From assembly GCF_026342735.1 (NCBI RefSeq), contig NZ_JAPEMM010000001.1, positions 5,208,001 to 5,272,000 on the forward strand: a stretch of 64,000 bases of DNA, in the 5' to 3' direction. Source of the stretch: Streptomyces sp. NBC_00193. Lineage in GTDB: Bacteria > Actinomycetota > Actinomycetes > Streptomycetales > Streptomycetaceae. Below, piece by piece: positions 40,483 through 49,535 of this stretch. A program made the position numbers and the translations under genes. The notes under the pieces are model-generated. The model was not told the origin of the DNA, searched no databases, and saw nothing but the letters and a program-made list of their open reading frames with translations. Each line of letters begins with the position of its first letter. Position 1 is the first letter of the stretch.

Positions 40483-42090
40483 CTATGCCTTGCGGGCCAG
40501 CATCTCCTCGACCCGGCCGCGCACTTCGGCGCTGTCCAGACCGCGGATCGTCACCGTCGTACGGCGGCGCAGCACGTCGTCCGCCGTCTCGGCCCACTCG
40601 TTGTCCCGGGCGTAGGCGACCTGCGCCCAGATCTCCGGACCGTCCGGGTGGATCCGCTCGGCCAGCGCCGGGTCCTCGTTGGCGAGGCGCGCGATGTCGA
40701 AGGCCAGCGAACCGTAGTGCGAGGCCAGGTGGCGCGCGGTCAGCGGGTCCATCCGGGAGCCCGGCTCGCGGTCCACGAGCAGCCGGTGCGCCACCGCGTT
40801 CGGGTTGGCGACACCGGGCAGCGCGATCCGTCGTACGAGGGACTTCACCGGCTCCATGTCCTCGGTCAGGGGGCTGCCCGGCAGCTTCGCCAGCTTGTCC
40901 ATGACCACGCGGCCGATGTGCCGGTACGTGGTCCACTTGCCGCCGGCCACCGACAGCATGCCGCCCGCGCCCTCGGAGACGACCGTCTCGCGCTTGGCCT
41001 TCTCGACCCCGCCGGGGCCGCCGGGCAGCACGCGCAGGCCCGCGAAGGCGTACGTCATCAGCGAGCGGTCCAGATCCGCGTCCTTCACCGAGAAGGCCGC
41101 CTCGTCCAGGATCTGCTGGATGTCGGCCTCGGTGGCGCGCACGTCCGCCGGGTCGCCCTCGTACACCTCGTCCGTGGTGCCCAGCAGCAGCTGGTCCTCC
41201 CACGGCAGGGCGAAGGTGATGCGGTACTTGTCGATCGGGGTGGCCATGGCGGCCTTCCACGGCGACTTGCGCTTCATCACGATGTGCGCGCCCTTGGAAA
41301 GGCGGATGGACGGCATCGAGTGCTTGTCCTCCATGCGCCGCAGGTGGTCCACCCACGGGCCGGTGGCGTTCAGCACGACACGCGCGTCCACACCGAACTC
41401 GGTGCCGTCCAGGCGGTCCTTGAGCTCGGCGCCCGAGACCCGGCCGCGCGTCATGCGCAGACCGGTGACCTCGGCGTGGTTCAGGACGACCGCGCCCGAC
41501 TCGACGGCCGCGCGGACCGTCATCACGGCGACGCGCGAATCGTTCATCTGGTGGTCGTAGTAGACCGCGACGGCCTTGAGGTCGTCCGTCTTCAGACCCG
41601 GGTTGTCGGCGGCGGCACGGGCCGGAGAAATGATCTTGCCCATGCCGTCGCCGAAGCCCGACAGCGCCGAGTACGCGAACACGCCCGCGCCCAGCTTCGC
41701 CGCGCCCACCGGACCGCCCTTGTACACCGGGAGGTAGAAGGTGAGCGGGTTGACCAGGTGCGGGGCCACGTCCTTGGCCAGCACCCGGCGCTCGTGGTGG
41801 TTCTCGGCGACCAGCTTGACCGAACCGGTCTGCAGGTAGCGCAGGCCGCCGTGGACGAGCTTGGAGGAGGCCGAGGAGGTGGCGCCGGCGAAGTCGCCGG
41901 CGTCCACCATGGCGACCCGCAGACCCGACTGCGCGGCGTGCCAGGCCACCGAGGTGCCCAGGATGCCACCGCCGATGACCAGCAGGTCGTACGTGGCCTT
42001 GGCCAGCTGCTCACGGGTCTCGGCACGGCTCGCGTTCGAACCGGCGGTCGGGTGCGTACCCAGGGTGGGAACGCTCTGCAGGGTGCTCAT
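40483..42090 (-). CDS. glpD: Glycerol-3-phosphate dehydrogenase, FAD-dependent
   Basis: A 535-residue membrane-associated flavoprotein that oxidises glycerol 3-phosphate to dihydroxyacetone phosphate and passes electrons to quinone. The FAD motif DLLVIGGGILGTSVAWHAAQ is near residue 36. Typical stretches are GATSSASSKLVHGGLRYLQT and FALPWEDQLLLGTTDEVYEG. The GlpD C-terminal domain ends RGRVEEMLARKA. It is the last gene of the glpF-glpK-glpD operon, 45 bases after glpK. It follows GGAG. Confidence 0.95.
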   Translation of the reverse strand: MSTLQSVPTLGTHPTAGSNASRAETREQLAKATYDLLVIGGGILGTSVAWHAAQSGLRVAMVDAGDFAGATSSASSKLVHGGLRYLQTGSVKLVAENHHERRVLAKDVAPHLVNPLTFYLPVYKGGPVGAAKLGAGVFAYSALSGFGDGMGKIISPARAAADNPGLKTDDLKAVAVYYDHQMNDSRVAVMTVRAAVESGAVVLNHAEVTGLRMTRGRVSGAELKDRLDGTEFGVDARVVLNATGPWVDHLRRMEDKHSMPSIRLSKGAHIVMKRKSPWKAAMATPIDKYRITFALPWEDQLLLGTTDEVYEGDPADVRATEADIQQILDEAAFSVKDADLDRSLMTYAFAGLRVLPGGPGGVEKAKRETVVSEGAGGMLSVAGGKWTTYRHIGRVVMDKLAKLPGSPLTEDMEPVKSLVRRIALPGVANPNAVAHRLLVDREPGSRMDPLTARHLASHYGSLAFDIARLANEDPALAERIHPDGPEIWAQVAYARDNEWAETADDVLRRRTTVTIRGLDSAEVRGRVEEMLARKA

Positions 42091-42135
42091 ATCCGTTGAC
42101 TCCTACTTACTCGTCGCATTGCGCCGGCCGTGCGG

Positions 42136-43662
42136 TCAGCTGGCGTCTTCGTCGTCGACCCAGCCCATGGACCGCTCGACGGCCTTGAGCCAGCTCTTGT
42201 ACTCGCGCTCCCGCTGCTCGGCGGGCATCCGCGGGGTCCACTCCGCCGCGCGGCGCCAGTTGGCGCGCAGGGCGTCGGTGTCGGGCCAGAAGCCGACGGC
42301 CAGGCCGGCGGCGTAGGCCGCGCCGAGGCAGGTGGTCTCGGCGACCATCGGGCGCACCACGGGGGCGTCCAGGAAGTCCGAGAGCGTCTGCATCAGCAGG
42401 TTGTTGGAGGTCATGCCGCCGTCGACCTTGAGGGCGGCGAGCTCGACGCCCGAGTCCTTGGTCATGGCGTCGGTGATCTCGCGGGTCTGCCAGGCGGTGG
42501 CCTCCAGGACGGCACGGGCGATGTGCGCCTTGGTGACGTACCGGGTGAGGCCGGTGATCACGCCGCGGGCGTCGGAGCGCCAGTACGGGGCGAACAGGCC
42601 GGAGAAGGCCGGCACGAAGTAGGCGCCGCCGTTGTCCTCGACGGAGGAGGCCAGGGTCTCGATCTCGGCCGCGGACTTGATCAGGCCCATCTGGTCGCGC
42701 ATCCACTGGACGAGCGAGCCGGTGACGGCGATGGAGCCCTCCAGCGCGTAGACCGGCTGCTGGTCGCCGATCTGGTAGCCGACCGTGGTCAGCAGGCCGC
42801 TGTAGGAGTTGATGATCTTGTCGCCGGTGTTCATGAGCATGAACGTTCCGGTGCCGTACGTGGACTTCGCCTCGCCCTCGGCGAAACAGGTCTGGCCGAA
42901 CAGCGCGGCCTGCTGGTCACCGAGCGCCGAGGCGACCGGGACGCCCGCGAGGACGCCCTCCTTGACGTGGCCGTAGACCTCGGCGGAGGACTTGATCTCC
43001 GGGAGGACGTTGAGCGGCACGTCCATGGACTCGGCGATCTTCTCGTCCCAGGCCAGGGTGTGCAGGTTCATCAGCATGGTGCGCGAGGCGTTGGTGACGT
43101 CGGTGACGTGCACACCGCCCTGGGCGCCGCCGGTGAGGTTCCAGATGACCCAGGAGTCCATGGTGCCGAAGAGGATGTCCCCGGCCTCGGCGCGCTCGCG
43201 CAGGCCCTCGACGTTGTCGAGCAGCCAGCGGACCTTGGGGCCGGCGAAGTAGCTCGCCAGCGGCAGGCCGGTCTCGCGGCGGAAGCGGTCCTGGCCGACG
43301 TTGCGGCCGAGCTCCTTGCACAGGGCGTCGGTGCGGGTGTCCTGCCAGACCAGCGCGTTGTGGACCGGCTCGCCGGTGTTCTTGTCCCACATCACGGTGG
43401 TCTCGCGCTGGTTGGTGATGCCGACGGCCTTGACGTCCGCCGCGGTGATCTCCGCCTTCGCGATGGCCGAGGCGACGACCTCCTGGACGTTGGTCCAGAT
43501 CTCGGTGGCGTCGTGCTCGACCCAGCCCGGCTTCGGGAAGATCTGCTCGTGCTCCTTCTGGTCGACGGCGACGATGCGGCCGTCACGGTCGAAGACGATG
43601 CAGCGGGAGGAGGTGGTGCCCTGGTCGATCGCGGCGATGAAGGGGCCGGTGCTGGTGGTCAT
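42136..43662 (-). CDS. glpK: Glycerol kinase
   Basis: A 508-residue FGGY-family kinase converting glycerol and ATP to glycerol 3-phosphate. N-terminal FIAAIDQGTTSSRCIVFDRD binds phosphate, and INSYSGLLTTVGYQIGDQQP and DGGMTSNNLLMQTLSDFLDA form the second ATP site. Length is typical. The ATG follows AGGAGCAGCC. The product is the substrate of GlpD next door and probably the inducer sensed by GylR. Confidence 0.96.
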   Translation of the reverse strand: MTTSTGPFIAAIDQGTTSSRCIVFDRDGRIVAVDQKEHEQIFPKPGWVEHDATEIWTNVQEVVASAIAKAEITAADVKAVGITNQRETTVMWDKNTGEPVHNALVWQDTRTDALCKELGRNVGQDRFRRETGLPLASYFAGPKVRWLLDNVEGLRERAEAGDILFGTMDSWVIWNLTGGAQGGVHVTDVTNASRTMLMNLHTLAWDEKIAESMDVPLNVLPEIKSSAEVYGHVKEGVLAGVPVASALGDQQAALFGQTCFAEGEAKSTYGTGTFMLMNTGDKIINSYSGLLTTVGYQIGDQQPVYALEGSIAVTGSLVQWMRDQMGLIKSAAEIETLASSVEDNGGAYFVPAFSGLFAPYWRSDARGVITGLTRYVTKAHIARAVLEATAWQTREITDAMTKDSGVELAALKVDGGMTSNNLLMQTLSDFLDAPVVRPMVAETTCLGAAYAAGLAVGFWPDTDALRANWRRAAEWTPRMPAEQREREYKSWLKAVERSMGWVDDEDAS

Positions 43663-43740
43663 GGTGGCTGCTCCTGGCAGGTGTCGAAGTAGGCGGAATC
43701 AGAATGGCGGTGCGGGAGGTGCCGTGGTGCCGATTGCTGA

Positions 43741-44523
43741 TCAGGCGAACGCGATGTTGTACAGACCGCCGGCGAGCGCGGCGCCCGCGAGGGGGCCGAG
43801 GACCGGGATCCAGGAGTAGCCCCAGTCCGAGCCGCCCTTGTTGGGCAGCGGCAGCAGGGCGTGGACGATGCGGGGGCCGAGGTCGCGCACCGGGTTGATG
43901 GCGTAACCGGTCGGGCCGCCGAGCGAGAGGCCGATGCCGACCACCACGAACGAGGTGATCAGGACGCCGATCACGCCGAGGCCCTTGCCGTCGTCCTGCA
44001 GGCCCTGGGTCAGGATGGCCAGGACCAGGACGGCGGTGCCGATGATCTCGGTCGTCAGGTTCTGGACGACGTTGCGGATCTCGGGGCCCGTGGAGAAGAT
44101 CCCGAGCACCGGGCCGGCCACGTCGTGCGGGTGCGGGTCCTCGGGACCGAGCTTGGCGTCACGGATGTGCTCCGGGTCGGACAGGTGCGCCCGGAACTGG
44201 CCGTAGTAGGCGAGCCACATCAGAACCGCGCCGATCATGGCGCCGAGGAGCTGGCCGGCGAAGTAGACCGGAACGTCACCCCACTCGCCGGTCTTGATGG
44301 CGATGCCGACGGTGACCGCCGGGTTCAGGTGTGCACCGGAGAGCGGCGCGGAGACGTAGGCGGCGATCAGGACGGCGAAACCCCAGCCGAAGGTGATCGC
44401 GAGCCAGCCGGCGCCCCGAGCCTTGGAGCTCTTGAGGGTCAGTGCGGCGCAGACGCCGCCGCCGAGCAGGGTGAGCAGGGCGGTACCGATGGTCTCGCCG
44501 ATGAAGATGTCGGAGCTGGACAC
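43741..44523 (-). CDS. glpF: Glycerol uptake facilitator
   Basis: A 260-residue aquaglyceroporin with six helices. The two half-helix motifs are SGAHLNPAVTVGIA (NPA) and GYAINPVRDLGPR (NPVRD). The Asp after NPAR is a mark of glycerol-type channels rather than water channels. The GTG follows AAAGGAG. It heads the operon and lies 329 bases past gylR, a gap holding a terminator and an operator. Confidence 0.95.
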   Translation of the reverse strand: MSSSDIFIGETIGTALLTLLGGGVCAALTLKSSKARGAGWLAITFGWGFAVLIAAYVSAPLSGAHLNPAVTVGIAIKTGEWGDVPVYFAGQLLGAMIGAVLMWLAYYGQFRAHLSDPEHIRDAKLGPEDPHPHDVAGPVLGIFSTGPEIRNVVQNLTTEIIGTAVLVLAILTQGLQDDGKGLGVIGVLITSFVVVGIGLSLGGPTGYAINPVRDLGPRIVHALLPLPNKGGSDWGYSWIPVLGPLAGAALAGGLYNIAFA

Positions 44524-44641
44524 CCGCGACTCCTTTGTCGTTCAGGGGTGGTGGCCGCCGGGTCCCTCCGGCGGTCCACGCACTCGGTGAGTGCTGCACC
44601 GGTCCTTGGCCTTGCCACACCCTAACGCGTATTGCCGGTAG

Positions 44642-44658
44642 GTGTTCGGCATTGCCGA
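44642..44658. promoter_or_regulatory. GylR operator at the glpFKD promoter
   Basis: TCGGCATTGCCGA at 44646-44658 is a perfect palindrome around one central base. The stretch GTGTTCGGCATTG matches, in reverse complement and with one change, the sequence at the gylR promoter. The duplication supports binding of GylR at both. Confidence 0.6.
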
Positions 44659-44784
44659 CCGATGAACGGCAGTTTTCCGCCCCGGTGAAGCGGGCGTCAA
44701 GAGTTGACCAGGCCAATGAGCCGGATCGTTACCGGCCGGTGTGATCGAACAAATTAGGCCATTCGTTGATCATCAAACGCCAAA

Positions 44785-44824
44785 AACCACCCAAATGCCA
44801 CTTTTGCGCGGCCATTGGGTGGTT
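44785..44824 (-). terminator. Intrinsic terminator of gylR
   Basis: Perfect 10-base arms AACCACCCAA and TTGGGTGGTT with a 20-base loop. The minus-strand transcript continues into TTTTTGG, a U-tract, 28 bases past the gylR stop. Confidence 0.75.
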
Positions 44825-44852
44825 CAGGCGGAGCGATGAGGTCATGCCAAGG

Positions 44853-45620
44853 TCAGAACCGGCCCGCCCCGAGATCGCGCGAAACCGCCCGCGCGCAGTC
44901 CCGTACGGAAGCAATCAGCGACGCCCGGGGCTCTCCGGAGTCCCCGCACACCCGCTCCACGGCGCCCGCGACGGCCACCGCGCCGACCGGCATCCTGCGG
45001 CGGTCGTGGATCGGGGCCGCCACCGAGGCGATCCCGTCCCAGGTCTCCTCGATGTCGCTGGCCCAGCCGCGGGCCCGGATCAGCTCCAGGACCTCCTCGA
45101 AGCCGGCACCGTCGGTGACCGTCCTGGGGGTGAAGGACTCCCGCTCCACCTCGAGGACCTGCGTGTGCGCCACCGGGTCGTACGCCGACAGCACCTTGCC
45201 CAGGGCCGTGGAATGCAGCGGCTGCATGGCCCCCACCTCCAGCACCTGACGGCTGTCGTCGGGCCGGAACACGTGGTGCATGATCAGCACCCCGCTCTTG
45301 TGCAGCACCCCCACGTACACGCTCTCCCCGCTCGCGCGGGCCAGATCGTCCGTCCACACCAGGGCGCGGGCCCGCAGCTCGTGGACGTCCAGATAGCTGT
45401 TGCCCAGGCGGAGCAGCTCCGCGCCGAGCTGGTAGCGGCCCGAAGCCGGGTCCTGCTCCACGAAACCCTCGGCCTGCAGCGTGCGCAGGATCCCGTGCGC
45501 CGTGCCCTTGGCCAGGCCAAGGGAGGAGGCGACGTCCGAGAGCCCCAGCCGGCGCTCGCCGCCCGCCAGGAGTCGCAGCATCGCAGCGGCTCGTTCGAGC
45601 GACTGGATGTTCCGTGCCAT
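44853..45620 (-). CDS. gylR: GylR, IclR-family repressor of glycerol genes
   Basis: A 255-residue IclR protein. The N-terminal winged helix is MARNIQSLERAAAMLRLLAG then LGLSDVASSLGLAKGTAHGI. The C-terminal effector domain has a GAF-like fold, LHSTALGKVLSAYDP, and ends with the Arg-rich tail. In S. coelicolor the orthologue represses itself and the downstream glycerol operon and is relieved by glycerol or its phosphate. Here the palindrome at its own promoter and at glpF supports the same circuit. It is divergent from metH. Confidence 0.93.
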   Translation of the reverse strand: MARNIQSLERAAAMLRLLAGGERRLGLSDVASSLGLAKGTAHGILRTLQAEGFVEQDPASGRYQLGAELLRLGNSYLDVHELRARALVWTDDLARASGESVYVGVLHKSGVLIMHHVFRPDDSRQVLEVGAMQPLHSTALGKVLSAYDPVAHTQVLEVERESFTPRTVTDGAGFEEVLELIRARGWASDIEETWDGIASVAAPIHDRRRMPVGAVAVAGAVERVCGDSGEPRASLIASVRDCARAVSRDLGAGRF

Positions 45621-45644
45621 CGCGCAGCCTCCTGCTGACGTAGT

Positions 45645-45661
45645 TCGACAATGCTGAACAC
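45645..45661. promoter_or_regulatory. GylR operator at its own promoter
   Basis: TTCGACAATGCTGAA (45645-45659) is an imperfect palindrome around one base, and CAATGCTGAACAC (45649-45661) matches the glpF-side operator with one change. It lies 25 bases upstream of the gylR start. Confidence 0.6.
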
Positions 45662-45883
45662 TATCGGTCGATGCCGACTTTGTGCATGATGAGGGCAGAG
45701 TCCACCGATACGAGTGGCCCAGGACACCCCGGCCGGAAGTCGCCGCCCCCCGGGCACAGAATGCAGTCCGCCACGTGGGACACCCTCACCGGGGCCGGGT
45801 ATGCACCGTTACCCTGGCCGCGTGCACCCTTGACACAGAGGGGGTGCAAAGCCGACAGCCGTCGCATCCCAGGGAGCTCAACC

Positions 45884-48800
45884 ATGGCCTCGTTGCCGAA
45901 CCCGCCCGCAGACACCCAGACCCGGGCCGATGCCCTCCGCCTGGCACTGAAGACCCGCGTGGTCGTCGCCGACGGAGCCATGGGAACCATGCTCCAGGCC
46001 CAGGACCCCACCCTGGACGACTTCGAACAGCTCGAAGGCTGCAACGAGGTCCTCAACGTCACCCGCCCCGACATCGTGGCCAACGTGCACCGCGAGTACT
46101 TCGAGGCCGGCGTCGACTGCGTCGAGACCAACACCTTCGGCACGAACTACGCCGCCCTCGCCGAGTACGACATCGCCGACCGCAACCACGAGCTGTCGGT
46201 CGCCGGCGCCCGGATCGCCCGCGAGATCGCCGACGAGTACACCGCCTCCACCGGACAGCAGCGCTGGGTCCTCGGCTCGATGGGCCCCGGCACCAAGCTG
46301 CCCACCCTGGGCCACATCGACTACGGAACCATCCGCGACGCCTACCAGATCAACGCCGAAGGCCTGATCACCGGCGGCGCCGACGCGCTCCTCGTCGAAA
46401 CCACCCAGGACCTCCTGCAGACCAAGTCCTCCATCGTCGGCGCCCGCCGCGCCATGGAGGCCCTCGGCGTCTCCGTCCCGCTGATCTGCTCCGTGACCGT
46501 GGAGACCACCGGCACGATGCTCCTCGGCTCGGAGATCGGCGCCGCGCTCACCGCGCTGGAGCCCCTGGGCATCGACATGATCGGCCTGAACTGCGCCACC
46601 GGCCCCGCCGAGATGAGCGAGCACCTGCGCTACCTCGCGCGCAACTCCCGCATCCCGCTCTCCTGCATGCCCAACGCCGGCCTGCCCGTCCTCGGCAAGA
46701 ACGGCGCGCACTACCCCCTGTCCGCGAGCGAGCTCGCCGACGCCCAGGAGACCTTCGTCCGCGAGTACGGCCTCTCCCTGGTCGGCGGCTGCTGCGGCAC
46801 CACCCCCGAGCACCTGCGCCAGGTCGTGGAGCGGGTCCGCGGCCTGAACCCGGCCGTCCGCGACCCCCGCCCCGAGCCCGGCGCTTCCTCGCTCTACCAG
46901 ACCGTCCCGTTCCGCCAGGACATCTCGTACATGGCGATCGGCGAGCGCACGAACGCGAACGGCTCGAAGAAGTTCCGCGAGGCCATGCTCGAAGCCCGCT
47001 GGGACGACTGCGTGGAGATGGTCCGCGACCAGATCCGCGAAGGCGCCCACATGCTCGACCTGTGCGTGGACTACGTCGGCCGCGACGGCGTCGCCGACAT
47101 GAAGGAACTCGCCGGACGCTTCGCGACCGCCTCCACCCTGCCCATCGTCCTGGACTCCACCGAGGTCCCCGTCCTGCAGGCCGGCCTGGAGAAGCTCGGC
47201 GGCCGCGCCGTCATCAACTCCGTGAACTACGAGGACGGCGACGGCCCCGAGTCCCGCTTCGCGAAGGTCACCGGCCTCGCCCAGGAACACGGCGCCGCAC
47301 TGATCGCCCTGACCATCGACGAGGAGGGCCAGGCCCGCACCGTCGAACACAAGGTCGCCATCGCCGAGCGCCTCATCGAGGACCTCACCGGCAACTGGGG
47401 AATCCAGGAGTCGGACATCCTCATCGACACCCTGACCTTCACCATCTGCACCGGCCAGGAAGAGTCCCGCAAGGACGGCATCGCCACGATCGAATCGATC
47501 CGCGAGCTCAAGCGCCGCCACCCCGACGTCCAGACCACGCTCGGCCTCTCCAACATCTCCTTCGGCCTCAACCCGGCCGCCCGCGTCCTGCTGAACTCCG
47601 TCTTCCTCGACGAGTGCGTCAAGGCAGGCCTGGACTCCGCGATCGTCCACGCCTCCAAGATCCTGCCGATCGCCCGGTTCGACGAGGAGCAGGTCACCAC
47701 CGCCCTCGACCTGATCTACGACCGGCGCGCCGAGGGCTACGACCCCCTGCAGAAGCTCATGGCCCTCTTCGAAGGCGTCAACACCAAGTCGATGAAGGCC
47801 GGCCGCGCCGAGGAACTCCTCGCCCTGCCGCTCGACGAGCGCCTGCAGCGCCGCATCATCGACGGCGAGAAGAACGGCCTGGACGCCGACCTCGACGAGG
47901 CCCTCCAGACCCGCCCGGCCCTCGACATCGTCAACGACACCCTCCTGGAGGGCATGAAGGTCGTCGGCGAGCTCTTCGGCTCCGGCCAGATGCAGCTCCC
48001 GTTCGTCCTCCAGTCCGCCGAGGTCATGAAGACCGCGGTGGCCCACCTGGAACCGCACATGGAGAAGAGCGACGACGAGGGCAAGGGCACCATCGTCCTG
48101 GCCACCGTCCGCGGCGACGTCCACGACATCGGCAAGAACCTCGTCGACATCATCCTGACCAACAACGGCTACAACGTGGTCAACATCGGCATCAAGCAGC
48201 CGGTCTCCGCGATCCTCGAAGCCGCACAGGAACACAAGGCCGACGTCATCGGCATGTCCGGCCTGCTGGTCAAGTCCACGGTGATCATGAAGGAGAACCT
48301 GGAGGAGCTCAACCAGCGCAAGCTGGCAGCCGACTACCCGGTCATCCTCGGCGGCGCCGCCCTCACCCGCGCCTACGTCGAACAGGACCTCCACGAGATC
48401 TACGAGGGCGAGGTCCGCTACGCCCGCGACGCCTTCGAAGGCCTGCGCCTCATGGACGCCCTCATCGCCGTCAAGCGCGGAGTCCCCGGCGCCACCCTCC
48501 CCGAACTCAAGCAGCGCCGCGTCGCCAAGCGCGACACCCCGCTCCAGGTCGAGGAGACCGAAGAGCCCGGCGGCCGCTCCGACACCTCCACCGACAACCC
48601 CGTCCCCACCCCGCCGTTCTGGGGCACCCGCGTCGTCAAGGGCATCCCGCTCAAGGACTACGCCTCCTGGCTCGACGAAGGCGCCCTCTTCAAGGGCCAG
48701 TGGGGTCTCAAGCAGGCCCGCGCCGGCGGAGCCACCTACGAGGAACTCGTCGAGAGCGAGGGACGCCCCCGGCTGCGCGGCCTTCTCGACAAGCTGCACA

Positions 48801-49393
48801 CCGAGAACCTCCTCGAAGCCGCCGTCGTCTACGGCTACTTCCCCTGCGTCTCCAAGGGCGAGGACCTGATCATCCTCGACGAAGCCGGCAACGAGCGGAC
48901 CCGCTTCACCTTCCCCCGCCAGCGCCGCGGCCGCCGCCTGTGCCTCGCCGACTTCTTCCGCCCCGAAGAGTCCGGCGAGACCGACGTCGTCGGCCTCCAG
49001 GTCGTCACCGTCGGCTCCAAGATCGGCGAGGCCACGGCCAAGCTGTTCGAGTCCGACTCCTACCGCGACTACCTGGAGCTCCACGGCCTCTCCGTCCAGC
49101 TCGCCGAGGCCATGGCCGAGTACTGGCACGCCCGCGTCCGCGCCGAGCTCGGCTTCGGCGGCGAGGACCCCGCCAAGGTCGAGGACATGTTCGACCTGAA
49201 GTACCGCGGAGCCCGCTTCTCCCTCGGCTACGGCGCCTGCCCCGACCTGGAGGACCGCGCCAAGATCGCCGACCTCCTCCAGCCCGAGCGCATCGGCGTC
49301 CACCTCTCGGAGGAGTTCCAGCTCCACCCCGAGCAGTCCACCGACGCCATCGTCATCCACCACCCCGAAGCCAAGTACTTCAACGCACGCTGA
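45884..49393 (+). CDS. metH: Cobalamin-dependent methionine synthase
   Basis: A 1169-residue modular enzyme that moves a methyl group from 5-methyltetrahydrofolate to homocysteine. The homocysteine-binding domain (about 20-330) holds the zinc ligands Cys237, Cys303 and Cys304 (GGCCGTT). The folate domain follows (about 350-630, IGERTNANGSKKF). Then come the cap and B12 domain with RGDVHDIGKNLVD (His747, the lower cobalt ligand) and the SAM-binding reactivation domain with RFSLGYGACPDLEDR (about 1110). ATG 45884 follows GGGAGC. A leader hairpin (TGCACCC pairs GGGTGCA, 45823-45848) precedes it. No SAH or cobalamin riboswitch was recognised. Confidence 0.97.
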   Translation: MASLPNPPADTQTRADALRLALKTRVVVADGAMGTMLQAQDPTLDDFEQLEGCNEVLNVTRPDIVANVHREYFEAGVDCVETNTFGTNYAALAEYDIADRNHELSVAGARIAREIADEYTASTGQQRWVLGSMGPGTKLPTLGHIDYGTIRDAYQINAEGLITGGADALLVETTQDLLQTKSSIVGARRAMEALGVSVPLICSVTVETTGTMLLGSEIGAALTALEPLGIDMIGLNCATGPAEMSEHLRYLARNSRIPLSCMPNAGLPVLGKNGAHYPLSASELADAQETFVREYGLSLVGGCCGTTPEHLRQVVERVRGLNPAVRDPRPEPGASSLYQTVPFRQDISYMAIGERTNANGSKKFREAMLEARWDDCVEMVRDQIREGAHMLDLCVDYVGRDGVADMKELAGRFATASTLPIVLDSTEVPVLQAGLEKLGGRAVINSVNYEDGDGPESRFAKVTGLAQEHGAALIALTIDEEGQARTVEHKVAIAERLIEDLTGNWGIQESDILIDTLTFTICTGQEESRKDGIATIESIRELKRRHPDVQTTLGLSNISFGLNPAARVLLNSVFLDECVKAGLDSAIVHASKILPIARFDEEQVTTALDLIYDRRAEGYDPLQKLMALFEGVNTKSMKAGRAEELLALPLDERLQRRIIDGEKNGLDADLDEALQTRPALDIVNDTLLEGMKVVGELFGSGQMQLPFVLQSAEVMKTAVAHLEPHMEKSDDEGKGTIVLATVRGDVHDIGKNLVDIILTNNGYNVVNIGIKQPVSAILEAAQEHKADVIGMSGLLVKSTVIMKENLEELNQRKLAADYPVILGGAALTRAYVEQDLHEIYEGEVRYARDAFEGLRLMDALIAVKRGVPGATLPELKQRRVAKRDTPLQVEETEEPGGRSDTSTDNPVPTPPFWGTRVVKGIPLKDYASWLDEGALFKGQWGLKQARAGGATYEELVESEGRPRLRGLLDKLHTENLLEAAVVYGYFPCVSKGEDLIILDEAGNERTRFTFPRQRRGRRLCLADFFRPEESGETDVVGLQVVTVGSKIGEATAKLFESDSYRDYLELHGLSVQLAEAMAEYWHARVRAELGFGGEDPAKVEDMFDLKYRGARFSLGYGACPDLEDRAKIADLLQPERIGVHLSEEFQLHPEQSTDAIVIHHPEAKYFNAR

Positions 49394-49447
49394 GACGTAA
49401 TTCAACGCACATCGAGACGGACCGGCGTACACTAGTCGGTCCCATAC

Positions 49448-49500
49448 AGGCCGGTCACCTGTTCCCCCGGGCACGCCCCCGGAGGCGAGGTGACCGGCCT
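49448..49500 (+). terminator. Strong hairpin between metH and the HAD gene
   Basis: Perfect 13-base arms AGGCCGGTCACCT (49448-49460) and AGGTGACCGGCCT (49488-49500) with a 27-base loop that has its own CCCGGG and CCCCCGG. It ends 35 bases before the HAD ATG. A weaker repeat, GGACCG with CGGTCC, flanks TACACT just upstream (49420s-49440s). It may terminate metH or act as leader structure for the HAD gene. Confidence 0.6.
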
Positions 49501-49535
49501 TCTCGTCCCCAACGGACCCCCCGAAAGGTGCGCGC

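Larger units (their letters stand above)
44524..44852 (-). promoter_or_regulatory. gylR-glpF intergenic region with the glpFKD promoter
   Basis: The 329-base gap has no gene. From the gylR side it holds the gylR terminator (44785-44824), an AT-rich patch containing the palindrome TTGAT-C-ATCAA (44766-44776), and a GylR-type operator at 44642-44658 about 120 bases upstream of glpF. The region near the operator should contain the glpFKD promoter. The AT-rich patch might bind another regulator. Confidence 0.55.

Noticed and set aside
44729..44914. Small minus-strand open frame between gylR and glpF
   Set aside because: It overlaps the gylR terminator and the 3' end of gylR and has no start signal.
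45662..45883. SAH, SAM or cobalamin riboswitch upstream of metH
   Set aside because: Only a small hairpin (TGCACCC/GGGTGCA) was seen. No B12-box-like or SAH riboswitch core could be matched by eye.
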